Positions 15,087-23,047 of a DNA stretch of 43,515 bases are shown here, in pieces (position 1 is the stretch's first letter; every line of letters starts with the position of its first letter). The stretch covers positions 1 through 43,515 of the forward strand of contig JANQDY010000237.1 in the NCBI GenBank assembly GCA_028278625.1, in the 5' to 3' direction. The notes under the pieces are model-generated. The model saw nothing but the letters and a program-made list of their open reading frames with translations. It had not been told where the DNA came from and did no database searches. The stretch is from Thermodesulfobacteriota bacterium (GTDB lineage: Bacteria; Desulfobacterota; DSM-4660; Desulfatiglandales; Desulfatiglandaceae). The position numbers and the translations under genes were made by a program.

Positions 15087-16229
15087 ATGAAAACTTTGTT
15101 GTTTTGTATGACAGCGTTTTTTTTGGCCATGTCGGCTCCTTGTGCCACGACGGGAGACGCCATGGATTGGACCGGGAATCCGAGCGTCATTGGGGGCCGA
15201 ATGGATATGAGAGCGGATGATATGGCGGTCGCCAAAACATTCCAGCAGGACTTCAACGGTGACGGCAAAGCCGATATATTAATGGTTGATGAGGATAGAG
15301 GCGCCGCTTATCTCTTACTCATTGATGGAACCCGCATCCTTGACCAACACCAATTGTATGACGGGCTTCCGGACTGGCGGGTGGCTACCGTGGGGGACTT
15401 TAATGGTGACGGCAATTCCGATATCGCCTTCCGGCACGATCCATCCGGCGCCATCTATATCTTCCTCATGAACGGCGTTGCCGTGTTTCAGCAAGGATTT
15501 CTTTTTAAAGCCGGCTGGGATGACTGGTTCGTCGCCGGAAACTGCGACCTGAACGGCGACGGCAAGGATGACCTCATGCTCCGCAACCGCATGAACGAAG
15601 CGCTCTACGGCTTTATCATGAACGGGATAACCGCCGCCTCCGAGGGTTATATTCTCGCGGAACCTTTCGCGGACAAATGGCACCTGGTGGCAAGCGGGGA
15701 TTTCGACGGCGACGGCAGGGACGACCTTTGCTTTCGGTGGGAGACCCGGGGCGACATCGTTGTCGCCCTGATGAACGGGCTTACCATCGCGTCCGCGGGT
15801 TACGTTTATCAATCCCAGGAAATCCTGATTGTAGGGAGCCTCGGTGATTTTAACGGCGACGGCAAGACGGATTTGGCCATTCTTAATGAAGCCGGCGATT
15901 ACTGGCTGGCGTTGATGGACGGATTTGAGAAAATTGCGGACGCCCAAATCATCCAAGGGCAACCGGACTGGGAATTGATGGGTGCCCGCGACATTACGGG
16001 AGACGGCAAAAGCGATCTCGTTTACAAAAACAGACATACGTATCACATTTACGGGCTCCTGATGAATGGCTTGATCATCCAATCACACGGTTACATTTAT
16101 AACGGCAGCTCTGACTGGGACGTCTATGGAAGCCCCCGGGATTTCAACGGCGACGGTAAGGCGGATCTCTTCTGCCAACACATGACCACCTCTGACGGAG
16201 GCGCCTCCTATGATGGCGTCGACGCTTAG
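15087..16229 (+). CDS. Secreted FG-GAP/VCBS calcium-loop repeat protein, cut by an amber stop
   Basis: 380 residues from the ATG at 15087 (AAGGA upstream), with a Sec signal ending near MSAPCA. The rest is tandem repeats of about 48 residues, each with a calcium-loop DxNGDGxxD and a strand containing LMNG. I count seven loops: DFNGDGKAD, DFNGDGNSD, DLNGDGKDD, DFDGDGRDD, DFNGDGKTD, DITGDGKSD and DFNGDGKAD. The fold is expected to be an integrin-like beta-propeller on the cell surface or outside. The frame ends at a TAG at 16227, in the middle of the last repeat. The following bases in the same frame still encode repeat-like sequence, so the protein appears prematurely terminated. Function may be adhesion or carbohydrate binding. 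Confidence 0.85.
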   Translation: MKTLLFCMTAFFLAMSAPCATTGDAMDWTGNPSVIGGRMDMRADDMAVAKTFQQDFNGDGKADILMVDEDRGAAYLLLIDGTRILDQHQLYDGLPDWRVATVGDFNGDGNSDIAFRHDPSGAIYIFLMNGVAVFQQGFLFKAGWDDWFVAGNCDLNGDGKDDLMLRNRMNEALYGFIMNGITAASEGYILAEPFADKWHLVASGDFDGDGRDDLCFRWETRGDIVVALMNGLTIASAGYVYQSQEILIVGSLGDFNGDGKTDLAILNEAGDYWLALMDGFEKIADAQIIQGQPDWELMGARDITGDGKSDLVYKNRHTYHIYGLLMNGLIIQSHGYIYNGSSDWDVYGSPRDFNGDGKADLFCQHMTTSDGGASYDGVDA

Positions 16230-16331
16230 ACCGCGTTGTTAAACGGCTTGGAAGTCACCTCCTACGGCAAGGTTTTCAGGGACAGCACATGGTCATGGGA
16301 GTTGTTTATGATTCCATTCTTGCGTCCCTGA
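16230..16331 (+). pseudogene. Orphaned tail of the FG-GAP repeat gene after the amber stop
   Basis: Immediately after the TAG and in the same frame the sequence encodes TALLNGLEVTSYGKVF followed by a W-x-W-E segment. This matches the part of each upstream repeat that follows the calcium loop (LMNG, then I-x-S-x-G-Y). The match fades after about 26 codons and the frame stops at 16331. It is best read as formerly translated sequence. Confidence 0.6.
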
Positions 16332-16429
16332 TGCACGCAGTCCTGGAGACACATCCTGATGTTAAGGGATGCATTGGCGATTGGAATCTTTTGACAAGGT
16401 GAGTCAAGAGCAGACCTGATCTTTATTTC

Positions 16430-16520
16430 GGTGTCAGGCCTTCCTTTTGTCGTGATCGACATCCCACTATTCCCTCAATGATTGTTATTGACTTTTGTCC
16501 GGCCTTAAATATCATTTCTG
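16430..16520 (+). repeat. Promoter-bearing intergenic repeat, copy 2
   Basis: Second copy of the element at 11314-11410, sharing GACATCCCACTATTCC and CCTTAAATATCATTTC. The rest differs by scattered substitutions and small indels. The embedded promoter is TTGACT (16488-16493), 16-base spacer, TATCAT (16510-16515). Here it lies about 48 bases before the glycosylase gene and is the obvious promoter for it. Confidence 0.72.
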
Positions 16521-16562
16521 ATTGCAGCAGCACAGGTAATCGGTTCAAAGGAGAACAAGACA

Positions 16563-17483
16563 GTGCCGGAACTCCCTGATATAACGATCTATCTGGAAGC
16601 GATAGAAAAACGGATACATGGTACCAGGCTAAAAGACGTTACATTGCAGAGCCCGTTTCTGCTGCGGACGGCTGATATTTCCTTTGACCGGATCCTTAAC
16701 AAAAGCGTGGTTGAACTGCGTCGAATCGGCAAACGGATCGCAATCGGTCTTGACGGCGGCTATTGGCTGGTATTTCACCTAATGATTGCGGGACGATTTC
16801 ATTGGAAAAACCGAAACCAAAAACCACCGGGAAAAAGCGCTCTGATTATCCTGACCTTTGATGGGGGCCTTTTATATGTCACGGAGGCCGGAAAAAAGAA
16901 GAGAGCATCATTACACCTGTTACAAGGTGAAAAGAGTCTGTCCGAACAGGATCCCGGAGGGGTGGTGGTTGACCATTTGGATTTGGCGTTTTTTGCCAGG
17001 CTTTTGACCCGTTCCAACCATACGCTAAAGCGGGTGCTAACCGATCCCCGTGTTTTCAGCGGTATCGGCAACGCCTATTCAGATGAGATTCTACACCGTG
17101 CACGGTTGTCACCGATTAAACAATCGCAAAAACTATCCGCCGATGAAATGAAACGCCTGTATTGGGCCACCAAGGAAGTTCTCAAAGAATGGACTGACAG
17201 ACTACGAAGTAAGTACGGTGACCGCTTTCCTCTGAAAGTCACCGCCTTTCACCCTGAAATGGCTGTTCACGGCAAATATGGTAAAGCCTGTCCGGTATGT
17301 CAAACCAAGGTTCAGCGAATCCGTTACGCCAACATCGAAACCAACTACTGTCCCCGATGTCAAACCGGCGGAAGGCTATTGGCCGACCGTGCATTGTCGA
17401 GACTGCTGAAGAAAGATTGGCCCAAAACCATTTTGGCCCTTGAGAAAAAGAATCTTCACCCCCATTTCCCGGAGGACACATGA
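16563..17483 (+). CDS. Fpg/Nei-family DNA glycosylase
   Basis: 306-residue base-excision repair enzyme of the formamidopyrimidine/endonuclease VIII family. It starts with a GTG codon (AAGGAG eight bases upstream) giving the required N-terminus M-PELPD, with catalytic Pro2 and Glu3. Other features are a conserved Lys in RRIGKR (around 57), FSGIGNAYSDEILHRA (helix-two-turn-helix, 165-180), and a C-terminal zinc finger with C243, C246, C263 and C266. Oxidised purines or pyrimidines would be excised with beta/delta-elimination. The stop overlaps the following ATG. A degraded duplicate of residues about 38-83 occurs at 21037-21207. Confidence 0.9.
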   Translation: MPELPDITIYLEAIEKRIHGTRLKDVTLQSPFLLRTADISFDRILNKSVVELRRIGKRIAIGLDGGYWLVFHLMIAGRFHWKNRNQKPPGKSALIILTFDGGLLYVTEAGKKKRASLHLLQGEKSLSEQDPGGVVVDHLDLAFFARLLTRSNHTLKRVLTDPRVFSGIGNAYSDEILHRARLSPIKQSQKLSADEMKRLYWATKEVLKEWTDRLRSKYGDRFPLKVTAFHPEMAVHGKYGKACPVCQTKVQRIRYANIETNYCPRCQTGGRLLADRALSRLLKKDWPKTILALEKKNLHPHFPEDT

Positions 17484-18082
17484 AAGAAAAAGCAATCCTG
17501 TTCTCCTTGATCATTCTGGCCACCGTTTTAACGCCGGCAGCCGCTGAAATCTACCAGTGGGTTGATGAAAACGGCACCACCCATTTCTCCGACAAAAAAC
17601 CGGTCCATCTGGATGAAGATTCGGAAATCAAAATTCGGAAGGAGAAATATAAAGGACATGAATCCCAAGACACAAGTGCCGATAACGCCCCACTATCAGA
17701 GGGAAGTGGGCAAGGCGGCATCGTCTGGCACAATTATGCGGATGGGCTTCGGTTGTCAAAAAAGAGCGGAAAAGGCATGATCGTGATCTTTTATACCGAC
17801 TGGTGCCCCACCTGCAAAAAGTACATGAAGCTGTTTCATGACCGAAAGGTCATCGTGAAAACAAGGAAGTTCGTGATGGTCCGCGTGAACCAGGACAACG
17901 ATCCCGGTCTTGGTTCAAAATATGATTTGGATGGGAAGTATGTACCGAGAACCTTTGCACTGGGTCCCACCGGAAAGATCCTTAAAAGGATTTACCCTAA
18001 GAAGTCAAAAACCAGGTACTATTTGGGTACCCGCAGGTCAGACTTGCTCTCGTTCATGAAACGGTTCGCCAGAGTCCTGTAG
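17480..18082 (+). CDS. Exported DUF4124-thioredoxin protein
   Basis: 200 residues. A Sec signal (1-22) is followed by a DUF4124 segment (EIYQWVDENGTTHFSDKKP, 23-41), a linker rich in charged residues, and a thioredoxin fold with CPTC at 109-112 in YTDWCPTCKKYM. A cis-proline-like VPRTFALG lies further on. DUF4124 domains are periplasmic, so it is probably a periplasmic or envelope thiol reductase or oxidase. It overlaps the glycosylase stop by ATGA, an odd operon partner. The C-terminal 40 codons are duplicated as a pseudogene at 21208-21330. Confidence 0.82.
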   Translation: MKEKAILFSLIILATVLTPAAAEIYQWVDENGTTHFSDKKPVHLDEDSEIKIRKEKYKGHESQDTSADNAPLSEGSGQGGIVWHNYADGLRLSKKSGKGMIVIFYTDWCPTCKKYMKLFHDRKVIVKTRKFVMVRVNQDNDPGLGSKYDLDGKYVPRTFALGPTGKILKRIYPKKSKTRYYLGTRRSDLLSFMKRFARVL

Positions 18083-18173
18083 AATGGGAAAAACGCGTGA
18101 CAAGGGGACGTTTCTTTCAGGGAGGCAAATTTTAAATGCACCCTTCTCAATCATACGGAAACAGGAAAAGACG

Positions 18174-19994
18174 ATGCGTGACGTGTATCGGCGCCTAAGA
18201 GAGCGCCTTGACGATCTGGCGTCAGGTTTTCCAACCGCGGAAAGCGGCATTGAAATGAAGATCCTGAAAAGGCTATTCACAGAGGAGGAGGCTGAATTAT
18301 TCTTAAACCTAACGCCGGTATTTGAGTCTTCAGGAGAAGTGGCCAAACGGACAAATGGGGATCCCCAAAAAACGGCCGATTTTATGGAAGAAATGGCAAA
18401 GAAGGGGCTCTTGTTCAGGCTGAAAAAGGCGGACACTGCTCTTTACAAAATAGTACCGTTCATCCCTGGAATCTACGATTTCCAACTTGGAACCATGGGG
18501 CGGAGATTGGCCCAAGATGTCCAGGATTACTTTGAAGAAAGCATCGGCCGGACAATCCAGGGGCATAATACTCCCATAATGAGGCCCATACCAATCAATC
18601 GCAAATTGGTTGTTGAGTGGCCGATTGCACCTTATGAGGACGCTTTAAAGATCATTGAGGCTCAGGAAATTATCGCCTTGGCTCCTTGTGTCTGCCGTAC
18701 CAAAAACAGACTACTCAATGAAAGTTGCGATAAACCTCTAGAGACCTGTTTCATGTTTGGATCAAACGCCAAATACTATGTGGAAAACAAAATGGCCCGC
18801 TATATTACCAAAGATGAGGCAAGAAAGGTCATTTTGAAGAACGATGAGATCGGCCTTGTGATGCAGCCTTTCAACTCTCAGAATGCAGGCGTCATGTGCA
18901 GCTGCTGCGGAGACTGTTGTCAGATGTTGGGATCACTGAAGAAGCAGAAGATACCTGCTAAAGCAGTGAGAAGCAATTATTTTTCCACTGTTGACGTTCA
19001 CAAATGCGTTGCTTGTGAAACCTGCTTGGGTCGTTGCCAAATGGAGGCGATCGCCATTAAAGGCAAAGCGGCTGTTATCGATCCGGATCGCTGTATTGGC
19101 TGCGGCCTGTGCGCATCCGCCTGTATTCATGAAGCGGCACAACTGGTGAAAAAAGCAGAAAGCGAGCAATATATACCCCCCAAAACCAATGATGAAATTT
19201 TTATGGCACTGGCACTCGAAAGAAAGAAGGATCTTCCCGTATTGACCAGGCCAAAAAGCGAGATACTGTCATCTTCCCTGGAAGGAGATTCGGGCCAATG
19301 TTATTGTGAAAAATTTGCATATCATGGGATGAAGGTTTCCGATAAATGCTTTAGGGACTTGTGGCTTTTTGACGATTTGAATGAAGAAGAAAACAGTCGC
19401 TGCAGAGAAATCGGATCGATCAGGATATTTGATAAGGGACAAGCGGTTTTTTTCCAGGGAGACAGAGCGGATGAAATGTTTTTGGTCAAGGCGGGCAGGA
19501 TCAAATTGAGTAAGGTTCTTGAAAGTGGCACGGAAATAATTCTCGATTTTAGGAAAGAGGGAGACATGATCGGAGAAAACATGATCTCCGAAGAAATCGT
19601 GTATCCCGTTACTGCTTGGTCCATGGAAGAGACCATTACCTGCGGATTCAACCGAACCAGATTTGAAAATCTCATAAAGGAATTTCCCGGCATCGGCCTC
19701 AAAATAATTCAAACCATGGGGAAAAGGATATCCAACCTAACCCACCGTTTGGGAAGCATGTCCGCCGGAAGTTTGGAAGATCGACTTTACAATGTCCTTT
19801 CCAATATCGCTTTTGAACACGGCAAAAAAGGCCCGAATGGGTATATCCTTGAATTTCCCATTACCCATGAAGAAATCGGTTTTCTTATTGGCGCCCATCG
19901 CGTCACAATTACCAAAGCCATGAAAGAACTTGTTCATTCGGGAAAGGTAATCCGGTCTTCCAAAGGGCTTACCCTGCCATCTCAACCCATTTGA
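18174..19994 (+). CDS. Polyferredoxin-CRP/FNR fusion transcription regulator
   Basis: 606 residues in one unbroken frame. The N-terminal 370 residues match a 4Fe-4S ferredoxin-type family. The start MRDVYRRLRERL is like that family's own start. LAPCVCR lies at 169-175 and CSCCGDCC at 242-249. Two complete cluster motifs are at C278/C281/C284/C288 and C307/C310/C313/C317. Residues 405-520 are a cyclic-nucleotide-binding-type beta-barrel, then a long dimer helix. An HTH_Crp domain lies at 560-595 with recognition helix HRVTITKAM (575-583). Extra cysteines C376, C378 and C392 lie at the junction. CRP's cAMP-contact arginine is not evident, so cAMP sensing is unlikely. The ATG at 18174 has AGGAAAAG upstream; 18084 is a poorer start. 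It is probably a redox- or electron-flow-responsive regulator. Confidence 0.87.
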   Translation: MRDVYRRLRERLDDLASGFPTAESGIEMKILKRLFTEEEAELFLNLTPVFESSGEVAKRTNGDPQKTADFMEEMAKKGLLFRLKKADTALYKIVPFIPGIYDFQLGTMGRRLAQDVQDYFEESIGRTIQGHNTPIMRPIPINRKLVVEWPIAPYEDALKIIEAQEIIALAPCVCRTKNRLLNESCDKPLETCFMFGSNAKYYVENKMARYITKDEARKVILKNDEIGLVMQPFNSQNAGVMCSCCGDCCQMLGSLKKQKIPAKAVRSNYFSTVDVHKCVACETCLGRCQMEAIAIKGKAAVIDPDRCIGCGLCASACIHEAAQLVKKAESEQYIPPKTNDEIFMALALERKKDLPVLTRPKSEILSSSLEGDSGQCYCEKFAYHGMKVSDKCFRDLWLFDDLNEEENSRCREIGSIRIFDKGQAVFFQGDRADEMFLVKAGRIKLSKVLESGTEIILDFRKEGDMIGENMISEEIVYPVTAWSMEETITCGFNRTRFENLIKEFPGIGLKIIQTMGKRISNLTHRLGSMSAGSLEDRLYNVLSNIAFEHGKKGPNGYILEFPITHEEIGFLIGAHRVTITKAMKELVHSGKVIRSSKGLTLPSQPI

Positions 19995-20079
19995 TGGCAT
20001 AAAAACCTATCTGCTTTCCGGAATTTAAAAACTGCCTGCTGTCAGTTCTTTTTTCATGCAATTCAAAAAAAGTGGACCC

Positions 20080-20097
20080 ATGTAGTCATCACTACAT
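20080..20097. promoter_or_regulatory. Perfect palindromic operator between fusion regulator and SDR
   Basis: ATGTAGT (20080-20086), CATC, ACTACAT (20091-20097): a perfect 7-4-7 palindrome that contains TGTA-N8-TACA. CRP/FNR relatives bind such 16-20 bp twofold sites. The centre lies about 34 bases upstream of a possible -10 (GATAAC, 20120-20125), close to class II activator geometry. The regulator that binds here is inferred to be the adjacent fusion protein. Confidence 0.55.
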
Positions 20098-20212
20098 ACA
20101 TCCTTCCTGAAGCGCGTTAGATAACTTCCCCATATTTGACGGGTGGCAAATGGGATCCGGGGAAATTTCCCCCGGTCCAGCCATATCCAACAAGACAAAG
20201 GAGGAACAAATC

Positions 20213-20965
20213 ATGAGCAAAAGATTAGCCGGTAAAGTAGCGATCATCACGGGGGCCGCTTACGGAATGGGAGCGGCCCAGGCACTTCTATTTTCCAGGG
20301 AGGGTGCCGACCTTTTCCTGGGTGACATCGAAGTCGACGTTCTTGAGCGGGTCGTCGAAGAAACAAAAGCAAATGGCGGAGCAGTGGCATCCGCTAAACT
20401 GGACGTCACCAAAGAGAAGGACTGGGAAGCGGCTGTCGCCCAAGCCGAAAATGCTTTCGGGAAAGTCAATATTCTGATGAATAACGCAGGCATTTATCTG
20501 CACAAGGGTTTGCTGGACCATTCGGTGGAGGATTTCCACAAGATCGTCGGGGTTAACCAGCTCGGCGTCATGTTGGGGATGAAAACTGTTGTACCGGCCA
20601 TGAAACGGGCCAAGGGCGGTTCCATCGTTAACTTTTCGTCCATTTATGGGATCTCCGGTGCGGGACTGGCCACCGCCTACCAAGGAACCAAAGGTGCGGT
20701 GCGCCTTATGTCAAAATCGGCAGCCATGGAGCTTGTGGGCGACAATATTCGAGTAAACTCTTTGCATCCCGGTATGTTCGATACCCATCTATTTGAAACC
20801 AGCGTCCCCCGAGAGGCTTGGGAACCCCTCATTGAGATGGTTCCCATGAAACGATTCGGGCGGTTGGAGGAAATCGCCTATCCGGCGCTTTTCTTGGCAT
20901 CTGATGAATCGTCCTTTATCACGGGCTCTGAAATAGTGGTTGATGGCGGCTATACCTGCCAATAA
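20213..20965 (+). CDS. Short-chain dehydrogenase/reductase (classical SDR)
   Basis: 250-residue NAD(P)-dependent oxidoreductase. The cofactor motif is TGAAYGMG (13-20). NNAG is at 90-93. The catalytic triad is S143, Y156 and K160 (FSSIYG and AYQGTK). The C-terminus ends in SSFITGSEIVVDGGYTCQ as in FabG-like and hydroxysteroid-type SDRs. An acidic residue near the end of beta-2 (GDIE, 38-40) suggests NAD preference. The ATG at 20213 is preceded by AAAGGAGG. It follows the fusion regulator by about 220 bases that contain the palindrome, so it is the likely regulated target. The substrate cannot be inferred. Confidence 0.88.
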   Translation: MSKRLAGKVAIITGAAYGMGAAQALLFSREGADLFLGDIEVDVLERVVEETKANGGAVASAKLDVTKEKDWEAAVAQAENAFGKVNILMNNAGIYLHKGLLDHSVEDFHKIVGVNQLGVMLGMKTVVPAMKRAKGGSIVNFSSIYGISGAGLATAYQGTKGAVRLMSKSAAMELVGDNIRVNSLHPGMFDTHLFETSVPREAWEPLIEMVPMKRFGRLEEIAYPALFLASDESSFITGSEIVVDGGYTCQ

Positions 20966-21036
20966 GGTTTGCTTTCAAGGTCTTTCAAGGGTCCAAATGA
21001 ACGAAAAAACGGACCATTGATATTGTCGTCCGAAAT

Positions 21037-21207
21037 AGGACGGCCCATATTCTCTTTGACCGGATTACCAAACAGAACAGTTGTTGAACCGCGTCGAATC
21101 GGCAAACAAACCGTAATGGGTTATGAAGGTGGTTATTGGCTGGTATTTCACGTAATGATTGCGGGAGGAATTCATTTGGAAAAACCTGAGCCAATAATCA
21201 CCAAGCC
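21037..21207 (+). pseudogene. Degraded fpg fragment (partial duplicate)
   Basis: Reads RRIGKQTVMGYEGGYWLVFH and neighbouring residues, clearly homologous to residues about 38-83 of the glycosylase at 16563 (nucleotides about 16668-16823). It has substitutions throughout and no start or catalytic N-terminus. It ends exactly where the thioredoxin-derived fragment begins, at a shared CCACCGG. Confidence 0.85.
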
Positions 21208-21330
21208 CCACCGGAAATATCCTTAAAAAACCTACCCTGGAAAGTCAAAAACCTGGTACTATTTGGGTACCCGCAGGTCAGACTTGCTCTGGTCCGTGAA
21301 ACGGTTCGCCAAAGTCCTCTGGAATGGGAA
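21208..21330 (+). pseudogene. Degraded thioredoxin-gene 3' fragment (partial duplicate)
   Basis: Nearly identical to 17967-18092, the last 40 codons of the DUF4124-thioredoxin gene. It includes the stretch encoding YYLGTRRSDLL and the bases just after the stop. Frame is lost at the fusion. The CCACCGG at 21208-21214 is present in both parents (16824-16830 and 17967-17973). The copy therefore arose by duplication plus a deletion of about 1143 bases between short direct repeats. Confidence 0.87.
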
Positions 21331-21374
21331 GAGGCAGCCAACCACAAGCTGCAAATCTGAAAATGGAGATTCAT

Positions 21375-21779
21375 ATGGACATCATTCATCAGGTCCACAA
21401 GATTACCTATATTCGTGCGGAAAAGCCCTCTGGCTTCACCCGTTTTGTAGAAGAATTCCTTGAGGAAAAGCCGTTAATGGAGGGGACGGATGCGCCTGTA
21501 TTCTGGGGAACGGATCCTTTGCCGCCGGGAAGACTCTCTTTCATGAGAATTGGAAAAGGATGGGTCTGGGATTGGCATAATGCACCCAGCCTGGATTTTG
21601 TTTACCTGCTGGAGGGCGCTTTTCAAGTCTCCGTTGGCTCGGAAAACGCCGTTGAAACCCGGATTTTCAAACCGGGAGACCTGTTTGCCTTCAATGATGC
21701 CTTTGGCCGCGGACATCGCGCCGAAGCGCTGGAAGAGTGCAGTTTGCTGCATATCAATGGGTCGGAGGAAATGCAGTGA
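21375..21779 (+). CDS. Cupin-domain protein
   Basis: 134-residue single-domain cupin. The second half shows the beta-barrel pattern: WHNAPSLDFVYLLEGAFQVSVG, then RIFKPGDLFAFNDAFGRGHRAEAL. A metal-binding His occurs in motif 1 (WHN) and another in motif 2 (GHRAEA), but the full HxH-E-H set is not complete. The ATG at 21375 has GGAG six bases upstream; an ATG at 21354 is possible. It may be a small-molecule sensor or isomerase-like enzyme. It lies immediately after the pseudogene scar, so any operon link to the SDR is uncertain. Confidence 0.72.
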   Translation: MDIIHQVHKITYIRAEKPSGFTRFVEEFLEEKPLMEGTDAPVFWGTDPLPPGRLSFMRIGKGWVWDWHNAPSLDFVYLLEGAFQVSVGSENAVETRIFKPGDLFAFNDAFGRGHRAEALEECSLLHINGSEEMQ

Positions 21780-22000
21780 TGCCGCTTCAAATTGTTCTCA
21801 AACGGGACGGCATTTAAATGTGAGCAAAATGGTTGCATTTCATAGCAATCATCGGTAGAGATAGCCAAATAACCGTTGTTATCGGTTGTTCCTCCTTTGG
21901 TTTTGAGTTGCCAACATCATCATTGGCGCAACAACCGCCAGCTTGGATCTCTTTTTATTTTAAATTTCTTTGGCAAAATTTCTATTTCGAGGGGTCGATA

Positions 22001-22921
22001 ATGAAAAAGGTCATTTTTCTGATTCTACTGTCTCTGTGCCTTTTGAGTGGCTGTTTAAAGGTAACGGATGTCATTCAACCGTATTGTGTGGACAGCTATG
22101 CGGAATTTACCGTGATCATGAAAACTGAAAACAGTGTGGACGACACGGCTCGGCCCGGATTTGCGGTTTTGCTCCCTGATGACTGGCAGGTCCTTGAATG
22201 CACCTATTCCGGCGCTCACAGCGGGAACTGCACCGTCAGCTCAGGTTTTAAAGGCTTTATGGATTTAGTTGATCCGCCCGGTGCGGGTGAGAAATGGGCT
22301 GCATATGAGGGCGACATTACATCCATGATAACGGGGGATCAAATGACCGTGACCTGGCGTATCAGATCAGGAGAAACGTTTCCATTGCAACTGACATATG
22401 CTGCGGCAGTGGGTTCCAACAACATATGGTTCATGGATCTGCCGAATCTTGTCTCAAGGCCAATGGGCCATTGCATTCCCACTCTCGGTGATTATGGCTT
22501 ATACGTCCTGTTTCTCGGGCTGGCCTTTGGTGCGCTTTACCTCTTGAGGAAGAAAAAGTTGAAAAACCGCGTTTTCATTCAATTCCTGTTTGTTGGATGT
22601 TGTTTAGGTCTTTTGGGAGCCTATTTCATGGGCTCTCCAATAGCCGCGGACGATTCCGCAAACAAGGTGGCGCTCACAATTGAAAACGCCAAAACCATTT
22701 GCGAACAGATGAAAGAAGACCGTTCCTATCGAACCGCTTTTTCCTCTGATCCAAAAGGCTTTGTAACAGACCATTTCGACCTGGATGCCAGCCAGAAACA
22801 ACGGTTATCCGAAATTCAAGACGGGAATCTCACGTCAGCCTGGGAAAAGGCCTACAGGAGTGATGAAAATTGTCTTGAGGTGTTCGTTCGCAATCTTGTT
22901 TACCGAGAGCTGAACCCATAG
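22001..22921 (+). CDS. Lipoprotein with an internal IPTL-CTERM-like segment
   Basis: 306 residues from the ATG at 22001 (GAGGGG upstream). A signal peptide ends in a lipobox LLSGC (C18). Residues 19-157 form an extracytoplasmic domain with several cysteines. Residues 159-186 read IPTLGDYG, a hydrophobic helix, then RKKK, which is the architecture of IPTL-CTERM sorting tails that normally end a protein. Here a second hydrophobic span (190-210) and about 95 more residues follow, including an AFSSDPKGFVTDHFDLD segment. The protein therefore probably crosses the membrane and carries a further domain. Function is unknown, and no exosortase gene is in the window. Confidence 0.65.
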   Translation: MKKVIFLILLSLCLLSGCLKVTDVIQPYCVDSYAEFTVIMKTENSVDDTARPGFAVLLPDDWQVLECTYSGAHSGNCTVSSGFKGFMDLVDPPGAGEKWAAYEGDITSMITGDQMTVTWRIRSGETFPLQLTYAAAVGSNNIWFMDLPNLVSRPMGHCIPTLGDYGLYVLFLGLAFGALYLLRKKKLKNRVFIQFLFVGCCLGLLGAYFMGSPIAADDSANKVALTIENAKTICEQMKEDRSYRTAFSSDPKGFVTDHFDLDASQKQRLSEIQDGNLTSAWEKAYRSDENCLEVFVRNLVYRELNP

Positions 22922-23047
22922 AGACATGGATTCACGGGATTTGCCCGAAAGCGGATGAACAGAGCAGATGAACCGGCGGTATCGGGGGCTCCCCTTGAAG
23001 GTGTGCCAATTCCGTTTTGAAACGGGGATTTCCCATTGGCCCACGAA

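Noticed and set aside
16227..16229. Pyrrolysine read-through of the TAG in the FG-GAP gene
   Set aside because: No pylT/pylS or methylamine methyltransferase is visible, and FG-GAP proteins are not known to contain pyrrolysine. Simple truncation is more economical.
11314..16520. Composite transposon formed by the two repeat copies
   Set aside because: The copies are only about 95 bases, in direct orientation, contain no terminal inverted repeats, and no transposase gene lies between them.
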